NCBI GenBank assembly: GCA_963082875.1
Contig: OY720098.1
Location: 4,216,001 to 4,280,000 of the forward strand
Origin: Corella eumyota
Lineage: Eukaryota > Chordata > Ascidiacea > Phlebobranchia > Corellidae
DNA length: 64,000 nucleotides
Direction: 5' to 3'
The notes under the pieces are model-generated. The model had not been told where the DNA came from. It was given only the letters and a program-made list of their open reading frames with translations, and made no database searches. Every line of letters starts with the position of its first letter. The first letter of the stretch is position 1. The position numbers and the translations under genes are program-made. Shown piece after piece: positions 1 to 13,500 of the stretch.

Positions 1-640
1 CCCGGTGGGTCGAAAAATGAATATCTGAAATAGCACGAAAGTCAGCGGTTAGGGTATAATCAATACTAATTATGAGTTGTAACTGAGTGAAATGTAAATT
101 TCGCATGCGAAATGAAATGACTCGCGCTTGTAACTGTTCAAATAAACAAACATCGCGACCCGATGTGCGTCAATCGATATCGAAAGGCGCAATGTGGGAT
201 GTGACTGTATCAAATTGAAGAACGCAAAACGGTCGCTTTATCGAGTAAATTGCCGTCATTGTAGGGCTGGGTAGTTGCAGACACCAGCGATTAGCCACTG
301 GTAAATTGCTGGAGAAAACAACAAGACCAAAAGGGCCTATTCTACATCAAAGTGGACCGGTAATAGGGCTGAGACCGCACCGAATCTACACTTACAGCAC
401 AGTGTCAAAATAAACGGAAGAACGATTAAAATACGCGGCATCGAAAGAATGCGATGTTTACTGGTATAAAGATAAAGCTTTTCTCATTTTTTTGGAAAAG
501 CCACGAAAATATTAAATTACCCGCTGGAGTTTATGTAATTGTAAAATACATTTTAAATGGTGGGAAAACAACGTCGCCATTTTTTTTTTAATTTTAAGAC
601 GATAATTATTCCAAGTTTTTGTAATAATGAAAATTTTAAC
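1..640. other. Intron of the Wnt3-type gene
   Basis: This stretch lies 3' of the last Wnt exon seen and before the missing C-terminal exon. I see no Cys-rich Wnt C-terminus on the minus strand and no other gene. Confidence 0.6.
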
Positions 641-644
641 TTAC

Positions 645-2335
645 TTCGGTAATAAAGATTCAACCCAACCTCGGGCCTCTCTGTGTCTTTCGATTTTCAT
701 TTCAGAAGCCTGAATGTAAAGTTGTTTTAATTCGTCGCCGACATCGGAGAATTCGGGTAAAGCTCGCCAGCAAGTTTTCATTTCACAACTGCCCGAGGGC
801 CCGTGGCATTTACATTTCTGTCGCATTTTGGACAAAATCACCTGCGAATAAGATAATTGTTTAAATCTGTGTAAACCAACTTCAAATTTGTGCAAAATTT
901 TCTAAAAAATAAACTTTGCGAAAATAGGATTTCTATTCTCTTTGTAAGCTTTAAAATTTTAGAAAAAATTTAAAAAATTTCCCGTACCTGTCGACCGGCT
1001 TCGTTGTTATGACGATTCATAAGAGCACGTGCGTCTCTTCCCTGGTCACGTGCGTCGGCAAACTCACGTGACACCTCCACGCCAAAGTTTACGTCATCAT
1101 TACAACCTCCCCACTGCCAATCTCGCTCGCCGGAAAGCCACAGAGAATCGTCTCTCACTGAAAAATAATATCCACGTTTAATATATTACAGTGCGATTTT
1201 GATTTTTGGCCACACTTACATTTTATTAAAAAACAAAATGGCCATCGCCATTTTTTAAAAATATTAATTTTGTGTTTAAATTTACCTGACGGTCTTGTAT
1301 CACATCCACATGACATTAGGTGACCCTCTGCGCATGCGCGAGTGACGGTAAATACGACACCAGCAGATGCGATGGCATGGACAAAAGCTGCTTCGCGGGA
1401 AGCTGGAATATTTAAAAAAATTAATTAAGTATTCAAAAAATTATATTATATAAAATATTGACAAAATCTATTCGTTTAATATTTACCTCTTTCAAGCACG
1501 TGACCAAATACGCTCCTTCTTCGGTTCGGTCGAGCGTGGCGCACTGGAAGAGTATTACAATTCCATCTTCGCTGTTTGAACTGGTATTTACATTGCTCTA
1601 TCCCGAGTTTCGTTCCGTGCGCGATACTGGGCATTAGCTCGTTATGTCTGGAGCAATATCGCAGTTGTTTCGGTACCAAACCGGGTATACGAGAACAAGT
1701 TATTGCTTCGGTGGAGGCCAATGCAAGAGACCTAAAAAAATTGTAAAAAAATTAGCTTTTAGATGGTTACTACATCAAATGGAGAATTGAACATTTATTA
1801 GTTGAATAATATTATAGAACAGGGAACTTTGATAATTATAAAAATGTCTTAAATGTTTTTTTTTGATCGAACTGATATACCAAAAATCACAGATTTTTAC
1901 ATATCAAAAATAATAATATGTCATCCTATTTATGTAACATCTAAGGTCCCGCCCTTAAATGAAACGAAATTGCTGTGAATCAATTGCCGGTAATTTCGAG
2001 ACGATCTTCATTAGGGCCGTGTTTAAATTTAGTCACATTACCGCACATACACCCGACTATTTTTACATAATTTTTTAAAGGTTTCGAAAAATTTCCGGTG
2101 AAATAGTTTGTATGAATATATAGATACGTGAGTCAATATATAAAATAATATCAAATTATGGCGACACATTCTTGAAAGAAAACAGACTTAAATTAAACTT
2201 CGTCGGATCTTGAATCGTTATCGGAATAGTTCCGCGTCCAAAAAAATCCTTTAAAATTGTGATAAATTGGTGCCACTTAACTCGAGTCACTCGTACGTGC
2301 GCCAAAATAAATACTATCAAGGGGATTTGCAGCAT
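645..2335 (-). CDS. WNT3: Wnt3-type secreted signalling ligand (3' end outside window)
   Basis: This encodes a secreted lipid-modified glycoprotein that signals through Frizzled/LRP receptors. Four internal exons are clear on the minus strand: 1731-1487, 1402-1286, 1157-988 and 841-645, with matching phases. They read [20 protein letters not shown], then a block with [15 protein letters not shown], then [20 protein letters not shown], then [17 protein letters not shown], the palmitoylation-site block with its serine. The stretch [18 protein letters not shown] is specific to the Wnt3/3A subfamily. The C-terminal cysteine-rich exon must lie left of base 1, because intron donor GTAAGT begins at 644 and nothing Wnt-like is readable in 1-640. 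The signal-peptide exon is probably ATG at 2335 ([16 protein letters not shown]), but its donor is uncertain: the only phase-compatible one I find, near 2277, is weak. Confidence 0.9.
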
Positions 2336-2365
2336 CAAACGGTGTGAGTTTACGGGGTTAGTCAC

Positions 2366-4722
2366 GCACCATTAGTTATGACATGTCACGTGACAATGCA
2401 AAGGGCGAGACGGGTCTCGATTTGAACTGTTTCTACCAAAACACAATTAAAAACCAGCGGCGCTCTGATTACAAAATGTCAATAAGTATTCCACTGTTAA
2501 CGATGGAGTAAATACCTTTATTTAGCCCGTGTTTATTTTACCAGATCTCCTTTGATGTGGGGCGAAATCAGCCAACGTTGCAAGCTGGTAAATTAGCTAA
2601 CAAGGTATGCGCGAGTCGTAGCACTAATACAGATTGGGATTAATGAACGCATGAAGCTTGTGGGATTATAAGTATTGTACCAAGCGCGTGTTTAAGCTTG
2701 TAATTAACCCACGTGCGGTCATTAATTGGCTTAGGATCCCTAATCGGACACACGAACAATACCGCGACCATTGTTCGCGCTTAATCGCTTTCTTTATGAC
2801 ATCACAAACAAAACGACTTGATTGTCACGACCATTGTTAAGCTATAGAGTTGGGTTGCAATTAAAGTTATTTTCCATTTTAGGGATGTTTAGACTAAATA
2901 CTAGGATGTGTAATGACGCAATTACCTTCGTACAACTCTAATCGACCAGGGAAACATTGGTTAGCTTCATAATTACATAAACAAAACCCTAGAAAGCCTA
3001 ACTATTAAATAAACAAGTTAACAAGTGCTTACCACCAACGAGGTGCTCCGGACCTTGCTTCTGAAAGTGACGTCATAATTAAATACGATGTTGAGACGAC
3101 GAAAAAAATTGACGAAAAACTTGAGTAAAAAAGCATGATGACGATGTATAAAAAATACTGTTGACCAGTGATAGGAAATAATTTAAAAAAAACTGACAGG
3201 CGCTAAACAGTCAAGTTAATATCTTTCTCGCTTTCCTTTAATTTGTAGATTGTAATCCAATAAACTCTTCTGCTATTAAGCTTTTTCACTTGATTGGTAA
3301 TTGTCGCTAAAATTCAATCTCGATTAATGAAGTTAGGTCGGCACGGTTACTTCTATAAACCCCGAACTTTGCCGTTTTTTTCTTTCTCTGCTTTATTTTC
3401 GACACTTTCTTTGTTTACGCACTTGGTTCGCAATCTTGGCTTAGTGATAACAGTTGTTGCAAGGGAGCCCTCTGCGCTACAGTACAAGGTGAGAATCCTC
3501 GCCGTTAAGAACAGTTATTTCTCGTATATTAAGAGGTGACAATCCCGCAAAAATCTTCCCACACTTCGGCTCAACTTTAAAACCAGCAGCTTAATGTTAA
3601 AAATTTCACCAGATATCGTTAAATTTAAACTGCTGTCACACTTCGGCGCGGTATTTAAAAATGAAGCCCTTTTAAAAAAATTCAAAGTCTTTTTGAAATT
3701 CTAAATTCTTCAGACGTTTGATGAGCAAGCTCAGTTGCGAATAAAGTCGAAACGAGCTGAATCGAGCGATTTTATCAATCCCACGTCGCTTTCAATAACA
3801 AGCGAGCGACTCCACAAACGCCAGGTCGGGGGCATTACGTCACGTCGTTTATTCGCCATTGCCCGGCGCGAACGTTCGACTGTTAATTGGGGCCGCTAAT
3901 CGCAACAATTACTGGCCATTACCCGGCAATGTCACGTCACAAACACACGAGTTCCACTATTACCTGACTCAAACCGACTCAGGTTATGACGTCAGATTTA
4001 GGGTTATTAGTAAATAACGGCTAGCCTCTATTATTAAAATCTTGTAGTTAATCTCAAAAAAAAAAAGCCAAAAACTAAGGTTTATTTTTCACAAAATTTA
4101 AAAATCTACAACATATAAAATACATATTATCTCTATTTAATCCATCATAAGCAGGTATATATACACGCTAAAATCAAGTAAAATCGAAGCTGCAACGCCC
4201 ACTCGCGGCTTCAGAATTTTCTAGAAAAAATCGAGCGGAAGTCGAAATTGTTGAGCGATCGTCGACCAACACCGTGACGTCATTCCAGCTCAGTGATCAC
4301 GTGACGCGTGTTATTGAGTGTCGTCATCGTTGTCGTCGAACAAGCCTGCGGAAACACAAAACAAGGTAACAGCGCGTAATTAACGAACGAGTTATTCTAC
4401 TGAGAACAGTGACACAATCAATTATTAATAATCTCAGGCGAATTAACACCACGCAATCATAAGAACTCCAGCACGATAAACATTTTTTCTATGCTTGTCT
4501 TTTACCGCAAACGGACTAGCGGTTGAAATCAGCGTCGTAATGCAATCGCGATATCGAGCGTAACAACATATGGAGGGAAGACGATTACAAAGTGGAGATA
4601 TACTTAACATTATATTAAAACAGGATTAAAATTCGACAAAATGCAGAATGAGCTGTAGTGCAACCCGAGTTAGTGCATTCTGATAAATTCTCAACGTTTT
4701 AAAGTGTTTTGTATTGTTAATA
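2366..4722. promoter_or_regulatory. Divergent intergenic region between Wnt3 and the ankyrin gene
   Basis: About 2.4 kb separate the likely Wnt3 start (minus) from the ankyrin-gene start (plus). No coding exon is convincing. It contains three exact TGACGTCA palindromes (about 3068, 3985 and 4275) and several CACGTG/TCACGTGA E-box-like sites. It probably holds the regulatory DNA of both genes, but that is inferred only from position. Confidence 0.4.
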
Positions 4723-7674
4723 ATGGAAGACCAAAGTGATTGTGATAGTGTATGTACGGATATAACTTCGATAGACGACGAAGAAACGCCAGGTGAACAG
4801 TTCCTAAAAGCGTGCAGGTACGTACATAAAACAATCAATTTACTTACAGTTATGACGCTATAACTCTTTCTGTCGCGACATTGGTTGTTTATAATACATA
4901 AACAAGACTTAACTACGTAAGCATATGTTTTGGGAGTTATGTTGTTTAATGTTAAAACAATTAGATAGTCTATGACGCTTCATGAGAAATATGAATATAT
5001 ATCTGATATGGGTATTTTATATTCAGAATAGGGACTGGATATGGAATTCGAGAACTACTTAAATTCACCATTCCAAATTTTAAAACTACGTGCAACAAAA
5101 ACGGCCAGGTACACTTACAATATTTTATAAGTTAAAAAAACAACAACAATGCGTTTTGAATGAATATTGATTGTACTTGCTATATAATAGCGTTGTCATA
5201 CGGTAATCGATCGATTACAGGGTATTGGTATTATTGATTATATATATAAGCTTACTTTAAATTCGTCTTTAAAATTCATTTTGTAATCAAATATTAAGCA
5301 GTCCATTTAATTATTATTATATTTTTATTGGATTTGGCAAAAATTTTAAATTCCATTTTCGCGAAATTAGGCAGGATGGGGTGCGTAAGGAAATAATTTA
5401 GAATTTGCAAAAATCTTGTCTGTTTTTCAACGAAAAAAGGGTTTTTATCTTTAATCCATTTTAGGATTAGCTTAGGAATAAGTTATTATATTTAAGAACG
5501 TGAGATATCGACCTACATTATTCGACAGCTCATTTTCCACACAATATCGATTTTTTTATTTTTCCAAAAAAATTATTTTAAAATTAGGCATGCCATAATT
5601 ACTTATGTCTCAAACTTCAAAAGATCTAGCGCTATAAATCACAAGGGAATACAAACTATAAAACTTCAAAGCCATAAAGTTAATTTCAGTCTAATTATTA
5701 TCGTCTAAAAAATCACCAATGACACCTTGTTCAATTACAAGCGACGCTGCCCAAAAACACCCGATAACAATTTTCCTAAATTTAATTTGCGCTGCATGTG
5801 GAGATGAGAATTACACTTAGATTGCTTTTATGAGTGTACAGAAGAAACAGTAGCCTTGCCTAACAAAACAATAATAGCTACCCCCTTTTGTAAGCCTCCT
5901 ATCCACGTATACATATTTTTAAACAACCGCAGTTCTAATTGGAATACAAGAAATAATATGGTAAAAGGTGATAATATGGTAAAAGGTTAAATATTTTGGG
6001 GGGTGGAAAAGTGCGCTAACAAAATGTGTTTAAACTAATTGTAAATGCAGTTATTGTGTGGCATTGTTTTTTTTTATATGTCCTTGATGTGGTAAGGTTG
6101 ACTCCACGACCTAAACATAAAGTACTTAGTTACCTGACTAAATTTCAAATTGCCTTTTTCAGTTCTGAGTGTTTTGACCAAGCTAACTGCTTCGTTTTTG
6201 TTGGTTTATAAAATGTATACATTAACACACACTTTTGCAGTCAGGTATGTGTCTCGCCTGCTCAACTGGTAACCTGGCAGCAGTTAAAGAACTCATCCAA
6301 TCCAATGTAGTGGATGTAAACATGTCAGACAATGAAGGAAACACGCCTCTTATGATGGCTGTGCGAGCTGGATATGATGAAATCGTTAGATATTTTCTAT
6401 TTCAAACACGCGGGTAAAGACAATAAGGCTAAAGTTTATCGTTATCTGTCGAATAAGTGTAATGGTATAATTTAAGGTAGGTTAGTGACATTTTTATTAT
6501 AATTATCACAACGTGATGCTTTTTTAAAAATTTTTAGTTTCCATGGTTTGTATATAAACTAGAATTTTAACTTTATTCTAACAGAAAAGTTCTCTTGGAC
6601 GTAGAAAATCAAGGTGGTTTCACAGCGTTAATGCAGGCAGCTTTGCACGGCCGAACAAACTGCGCTCGCATGATCGTCATAGCTGGTGCTGACGTAACAA
6701 AATGTGATTGGGGGCGTGGCCTAAGAGCGGACGAATGGGCGTTGATGTGTGGAATGAAAGAAACAGCGGTGGCGATAAAGAGCGTCGCCAGATGCCTGTT
6801 AACCGAAGAACAAGTAGTCGAACTTAACTGGAAAAAGAGGGTAAAAAACCTCAGTACTTTTTATTTGTTATTTAAAATGATAAAAGTTGACGTGTCTCAA
6901 GCAAATTGCTTCTAACAGTATTAACAACACAAAACTATAACAAAAATGACATTCGAGATTACTGTTTTTGTGTTGACTTTTTAATTAACTGCACAACCAT
7001 TTCAGAGTAACCCCCTGTTTTCTTTCGTCCACAACTTACGCCAACAAATAACTCGAGCATTTGGATGGAACGGAGATGATTGGATAAAAGAAGCCGGAGC
7101 GTTGTATCATTTAACTGCACAAGCGTCAGCGCTCAGCAGTTCAATTTTAACAAACTCAAGTGAAAGCATGTAAGTGTTTATAGCAATTGTTATTTTTGTC
7201 ATTTTTTTTTTTATTATTTGATAAATGATTTCAAGAGTTACAAAAATATTTTTTTAAATATTTTTTATATTTTTTCATAAATTTTTTTTTTCATACCAAT
7301 TTAGACCAAAATCACCAAAACCACATCAAACCATTACACAAAAGAACCAACAAAATATGGTGTGTATCGACCACCACCCGAACGAAGCAAGCACGGATGG
7401 TGTTTTGGTGGTCGAAATGGAATACAACGCGACCAATAAAAAACAGAGTCAACCAATCAGACCGACCGTAACACAAAACTGCTTCCAGAGAAACAATTTT
7501 TCGACATTAATTAAAGACAGAAAAAAACTAAATAAATTATGTCCGGTTAGAGTTCCTGACGTTCAAGTAACCCACGCCTCGCCGATCAAACAAAATACAC
7601 GGCGTGTCAAAAACCCAAGCGACAGAAAATATTTAACAGTGCCTTCACGTAGAAACAAAAATAAAAGAAACTGA
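4723..7674 (+). CDS. ANKRD33-like ankyrin-repeat protein
   Basis: Six exons join in phase: 4723-4817, 5027-5108, 6241-6413, 6585-6840, 7006-7169 and 7305-7674, giving 379 residues. Exon 2 is only 82 bases and has no long ORF of its own; it is supported because both phases close. The product has an acidic N-terminus (MEDQSDCDSV), then ankyrin repeats with the typical DNEGNTPLMMAVRAGYDEIV and GGFTALMQAALHGRTNCARM cores. After these comes a GLRADEWALMCG segment that resembles the end of the ankyrin block in ANKRD33/ANKRD33B, and a basic tail. In vertebrates that family acts in photoreceptors and in transcriptional repression; function here is inferred by similarity only. A polyadenylation signal AATAAA follows at 7741. 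The family assignment is from remembered similarity, so another ankyrin subfamily is possible. Confidence 0.75.
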
Positions 7675-7691
7675 ATGGGCTTTAAGGAGAA

Positions 7692-7746
7692 ACGGCGCGA
7701 ACGCCGTAAATGAAACGAAAAAGATGCTTTCCTATTTTTAAATAAA
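7692..7746 (+). terminator. Short hairpin and polyadenylation signal of the ankyrin gene
   Basis: A perfect six-base stem (ACGGCG/CGCCGT, four-base loop) lies just after the stop codon. AATAAA follows at 7741-7746, about 70 bases past the stop. Confidence 0.55.
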
Positions 7747-8122
7747 AGTATTTATTTATAAATGTGACATTTTAAACGTTGTGAATGTGTTTAAGGGTAA
7801 TAATATATACAAATAGCAGTAACACTTCCACAGAATGGAACCTAAAATAACAGGATAACTGCCGATTTGAAATCAATAGAAATACTTCAGGGCGCGCCCC
7901 TCACAAACGTCTTCCGCGCACGATTTACGCGATCTTAACGCGCGAGGTAACTTTGATTATGACATCACAATTACGAACTCACCGAAAAAAGCTTCCCTTA
8001 AATAATTACCACCTCATACAAGAATAATAATTGTATTTTAACAAAAAACAAAATTTGCTTCGTCATTGTAATCTTAAAAATGACGTCATAATCGGAATGA
8101 ATCGATTGATTGAAAAATGACG
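7747..8122. other. Intergenic gap between convergent genes
   Basis: This is the 3' flank of both the ankyrin gene (plus) and the connexin gene (minus). I see nothing coding. Two TGACGTCA palindromes lie near its right end. Confidence 0.5.
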
Positions 8123-10134
8123 TCATAGATAGCTGACCCTTCCCACGGGTTGCATATCGACGTAATCTTCGTCGGGGGTAAGCGGCGGAGTGGTGACGTC
8201 ACTATCAGCCACGGAGTCCAAGTCTGACGTCACCACAGCCCCGTGATGATGTTTCAATCCCGACTCAAGCCACAGATCACGTGATCCGTACAACGGAGAG
8301 CAGGTTCGCTCGCCGTGATTGGTCGACTGGTCATGCTCGACCACACATGTTCGCCTAAACATATTTCAAATGTTTTATTTTTTTATTTCCAATAATAAAT
8401 CGAACAAAAATCCTACAATGTTAACCTTGCGCATGTCCATGTTATATAAATAATCTCAGCCAGGCTCAGAATAACGGAGAAAGCAGATACGAGGTACATG
8501 TAACGTAGGAACAGGGTTTTTTCGCGGGGTCGACTGATAAAACAATCCACGATATGGGGACAAGGCCAATCTGTGCATTGTATAACCTCGGGTACTGTCC
8601 ATCTAAAAATAAAAAGCGAATTTATTACCAACAACTCATTTTACAAATTAGTTTAAATTCTTTCGTGGTGACTAAACGCTGTAGCTAGTTTAAAAAACAA
8701 TAACTATATCAATAATTTAACCAAGAGTGTCAATTTAACCCGGAGATAACCTAGACCTAGACGATTCATTCTAATAACACATTTTTCTTGCTCGTTAATT
8801 TTAATAAACTTAACCAGCGATAGATAGAATGCATTCGGATAGATTTGCCTTCTAGTTAATTTGACCATTTTAGTCACGTTTGTTTATATGTTATTGTGTT
8901 TTTATATATCACGCGCCATACCTGTAATAGTATGAGGTATACTGCCAAGCAACAAACAAACATTCCAGCATTATCCGAGCAATAAGTTGTAATATATATA
9001 ACCTCCATACATGCTTTGCACGAGATTTGTGTAACTCGGGCGGAATTACGTGACCAGTTAACTTTTTCCACCGCCTGTGGGCAGAAGGGAGCAGCTTGCC
9101 TAAAGCGCACATGAAATTATTTTACAAGTTAATAGTATACTTAATTACAATACACAAATTTTTAAACAGTATACCTGATTTACATACTAGTACAACAATT
9201 TAGCTAATAATACTTCAAACAATGTTAAGGGGTTAGAAATAAGACGACTATAATAGGCGGGGCTTTTTTTAACCAAAATACACACATTCCAATCGTTTAA
9301 ATTTTGCATGGAATGAGGGTTTTACCTATTACTCGAATTTCTTTAACCGAATCATTAGTCCTCTGGTTATTTTCAGCGTCGCTTTCTTTTTTGCGCGAAA
9401 CCTACACAAAAATAACCACGTGTATCAAAAAAAGGTTTAAATTAGGTTTTGCGTCAAAAATTTTACCAAAGTCTATTTTAAACGATCAAAAAATATTCGA
9501 CAACAATTTAAATTACTATTTTTATATATCCAAACAAAAAATTAACCAAGTTTAAGTTGTTACATAACATACCAAGTGTAGTACGTAAACAAAATAAAGA
9601 GATCCTGGGATGGAGACGGCGAGCATCTGCAGACCCCATAGTCTTATGTTCGAAACCGGAGCAAAGCTATTAAAACAAACCTGAATAAAAATCAATAATT
9701 TAAAATTTCTGTATCTATATTTTCTTGTAAGCTTAAGCGCCTTTGCTTTAAAATTTTTTTAAATAACTTCTAAACTTGTTTTAGCTGTTCCTATGTTTCT
9801 CTCTTTAGTTTTGTTTGTCTAACTAACTTCTTCCTAAAATAAAACTCCGCGCACTAACACAAATTTCAGGAACTACTTACATTTCCACACCCGGGTTGTT
9901 TTGTGTTGCAGGTAAATTCCCTCTGTTCGTCACTCCAAACGTTTTCACCAAAAACTGACAACACCACCAACCTGTTCATAAAAATGACGTTTTCAAATCG
10001 TGACGTAATCAACATTAAAATCTATGACGTAGCGCTCACCTGAATAGCAGCACAGACGCGACCCAATATTTCCCGATGAGAGTCGAATTCTTGCCCAAGC
10101 GCAAAAGAAAATCGTCTAAGTATTTCCACGACAT
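8123..10134 (-). CDS. Connexin (gap-junction channel subunit)
   Basis: Seven small exons on the minus strand join in phase: 10134-10040, 9971-9881, 9680-9573, 9401-9326, 9099-8922, 8602-8426 and 8354-8123, for 318 residues. The N-terminus [20 protein letters not shown] and first membrane segment [16 protein letters not shown] are classic connexin. Extracellular loop 1 has [12 protein letters not shown] (C-x6-C-x3-C) and loop 2 has [12 protein letters not shown] (C-x4-C-x5-C), the disulphide pattern that defines the family. The NIRLWGLQ motif follows loop 1; TM3 is around [20 protein letters not shown] and TM4 around [18 protein letters not shown]. The cytoplasmic tail is short and ends VSYL, which fits a class I PDZ ligand. 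Six connexins form a hemichannel in the plasma membrane. Vertebrate connexins usually have one coding exon; this many introns fits a tunicate gene. I cannot assign a vertebrate orthologue. Confidence 0.93.
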
Positions 10135-10502
10135 TTTCAACTGAGGCAACTACAACTGAGCTGTTAAGTCTGACCCAACAATTGACCATTGTTACGTCAC
10201 TGCGGTAACATTCTCGAGCATATAATGCATTGATATGCAATCGGCGGACAAGAATTATTTGACGGAAACTGACAACTGATCGAGCGCGCGTGTTTAACTT
10301 GTATCTTAATCGAAACTACAGCCACGTAATTGTGATGTCATAATCAAAAAAAAGCGATGCCTTTACAGTCCTATACCACAGTCTAATCAACTTAAAATAC
10401 CGTCTTTCACAAAAACAAAAAAAACAATAAAAAAAAATTAAATTTTCGTTTTTTTTAGATATATTAATTTTGAAAATAAAAATTAAGAATTTAACAATTA
10501 TA
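10135..10502. promoter_or_regulatory. Gap between TMEM237 (upstream) and the connexin
   Basis: Both genes are on the minus strand and only about 370 bases separate the TMEM237 stop from the connexin ATG. The gap must hold the TMEM237 3' end and the connexin promoter or 5' UTR. No element is recognisable. Confidence 0.4.
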
Positions 10503-13500
10503 TTACTCACGTGATGCTGTATCCTCATAACCAGGGTTTAAGGCGATAAGTAACCAGCCAATCAGAGCAAAGGAGGATCTAAACACGTTAAGAATATGCC
10601 ATGTCCTTAACGTTCTAAAAAAAAATAAAATATTTTTTTTTTGAATTTTTTTAGTTACAAAAAATGACAAATAAATAAATTTAAATTAGAAACATTTTTT
10701 ACAAAAAAAATTCTTAAAAATTGTTTAAAATAAACTTTTGTAAGTAAAAATAAAAAAATTGAATAAAAACATTATTATTACAGCTGTTAAGTAATTATAG
10801 AGAGATTTGATGAACTCAAAAAACATAAAAGAACTTTTGACATGATTTCAATAATGCGGTTCAAAGAAACGATTTTTACAACCATTCAAAAATGGTTTAA
10901 TATTAGAGTAAGACCCATAAATCAAAAATAATAAATTTAAATTTAATTCTGCGCTCGTTTATGACGAAATTGTATTGAATTAGCCAATAAAAATGCGGTA
11001 AGATTTCTTTAGCGTAAATTTAATTTTAGTTGGCTATACAACTGATGTTTATAAACATTCAGATTAACCATATATAGCGAGAAAATTAGCGGTCAATTAT
11101 TGCCTTATATTTAGATCGCTTTTAAATTTAGACGCAAGCCTGTTTTTAGAAGTAGTTTCTATTTAAATCCGAAAATAAAAGTACGCCGGTTTATTTTTAG
11201 ATAACGTAACCGTAAACCAATTCCACATACCCGGCTCCGTTGTCGAGCCCGTTTAAATAGGATGACGTCATCGTAGTGTTAAGGAATGGTAACGGGGGAG
11301 TCCCCGTGGCTAACCACTCGTCCAGGCCCGACATTCCGACGCTGAACATAAGCGAGAGAAAATAAACTGCAAAAAAAGGCACAACGTAATGGGGATTTAT
11401 CAGCTATTTTTCGCAACTATAAAAGCGTCAACTTTTTTTCTGATGCAATAAAATATGTATTGCATTTTATTTCCAGCGTTGGAAAAAAAAGACAAAAAAC
11501 TCCTTGCTATATTTGGCATAAAAAAACTTCCAACACAATTATTTTTGTAGTTATGCATTTTTTTGGAAATGTAACATATTTCCCGAATTTCCAGCAATTC
11601 CTGGTAAACTTCTTTTTAAAACTGAATAACAAAATTCTATAACAAAATTCAAATTTAATCTCAAAACTTTAAACGAAAAAATATATTTACCAGCCACCGT
11701 CCATGCTTGATGTTGAAACCTCAAGAGACTTCCAAAATATCCTAAACCTTTTTTTGAAAACTTGAACCTAAATAAATTAAAAAAAATTTTGAAAAGTATA
11801 TCAGAAAACCAGAAAGAGCTAATTGGTTTGAAAACTGGCCTTTGATAAAAATATAATTTTATTGAAGAAAATAACAAAAAAAAAATATTGTATAAGCCTA
11901 TTTATTTATATTTTTGTTTAGTTAAAACAAATAAAATGTAACTTACCTATCCAAAGCAGAAACGAGACAAAATATAAGAAACAAATAAAAAGTTGTCTGC
12001 AATGGCTGCGATAGAAATTGAAATTGAATAAAAAAATTTGTGTCCGAAATTCCGTTCAGTACAAATGCAACTACAGTCTAAAAATAGAAAAAAAAATTAC
12101 CCCAAATGCTAAAAAAATAAACAATGGCACCTAAAAATATTTTAAAGCAACAAAATTAGAAACAAAAAACCTAATAATTATAAAATACCAACAGTCTTAA
12201 TATAACATAAACCTAATTTTGGAATGTATTCTATAAAAAGGAATTTAATTATAAAATTCCAAACAAGGTCGATAAAAATAAAAAATTGAAAGTACCTCCC
12301 AAAGTGAAAAACCAGCCAAAAGTCCATGTAACAAAAGAGAAAAAAACAAAAAACCACGATGGTAAGATATAGCAACATCTGGTGTCTTAGTAATAGCAAT
12401 TTGTTCTTCCTGCAAAAGTTTCTTTTCTTGATGAGTCTGTCTTGCTACCAACCAATCATTTGTGTGTGGTGCAAAACCAGCTAAAAATTAAAAAGTTTGG
12501 GAAACTTAAAGTAATAAAAAATGCACTACTGAAAACAGAATTAAATATTAGGTTAATTCCATCACTATAAATCAGCCCTAAAATACCATTACTGATTTGT
12601 TTTAATAGTTAATTGTCTGCCCAATAGCTTCCTTTTAATTGTTGTTAAACGGCCACAACTTGCAATTAATATAGGCTTGTAATAATTTAACTGGAAACCA
12701 CAAATTGAAGTTTATAATATTTTTTATATTTATTATCCACTCTGCTATATTACACATTAGTATCATAAACATAGCAGACCCTTAGTATTGATGTTATACT
12801 TACAGGTAGTTTGCACATAAACTCTCCCTTGAGGTTGACTATTTCCCGAATTTCCAGCAATTCCTGGTAAGGTTGACATCGACACAGCCTCAATCCGATC
12901 AACTGGAACCACATCATCTTCGGACAACATTTTTGTAATTGCATGACCATTTGTTACTATGTCAACCGTTGGCCTATAAAAATTTATACAAAAAAAAATA
13001 AAATAAATAGTTTTATGGTAATTAATGTGTATTTCTAAAATGCATATTATTGCTATTACCACCAATTCTTCCAAAAACTTTGTCTAACCACATTTTATAA
13101 ATCTGTAATCTATTATATATATAGCTTTTCAAACTCTTCATAATTGCAGTAATAGTGCCCATAGTGGTAATAGCAATATGGTTGTAATCATAATAGCCCG
13201 AATACTAGTAATATCAGTAATATTTAAATAAGATCAGAAAAAACCACCTATTCAATTTAAAAAAAAAAGGATTGTTTTAAATTTAATCTAAATAGTAAAA
13301 AGTCACTTAAAGCGTTATGTTAGAGAGTTTTGCAATTTTGTAAGTGATGTATATAGCACGTTAGTATGGTTAACAATGAATCACAAAATGGCTTTAGAAT
13401 CTTTAAAAAATGTCTGTGGTACTTTATAAAAAACCATTATTATAAAAAACCAGGTTACCATATTTTTTGTGTGATGTAGAAAAGTACTAAGTAGCATAGT

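Noticed and set aside
4081-4345. Possible last exon of a minus-strand gene (GLFDDNDDDTQ then stop, with AATAAA on that strand)
   Set aside because: A good acceptor and acidic end are seen, but no upstream exon could be joined to it, so it was not called as a gene.
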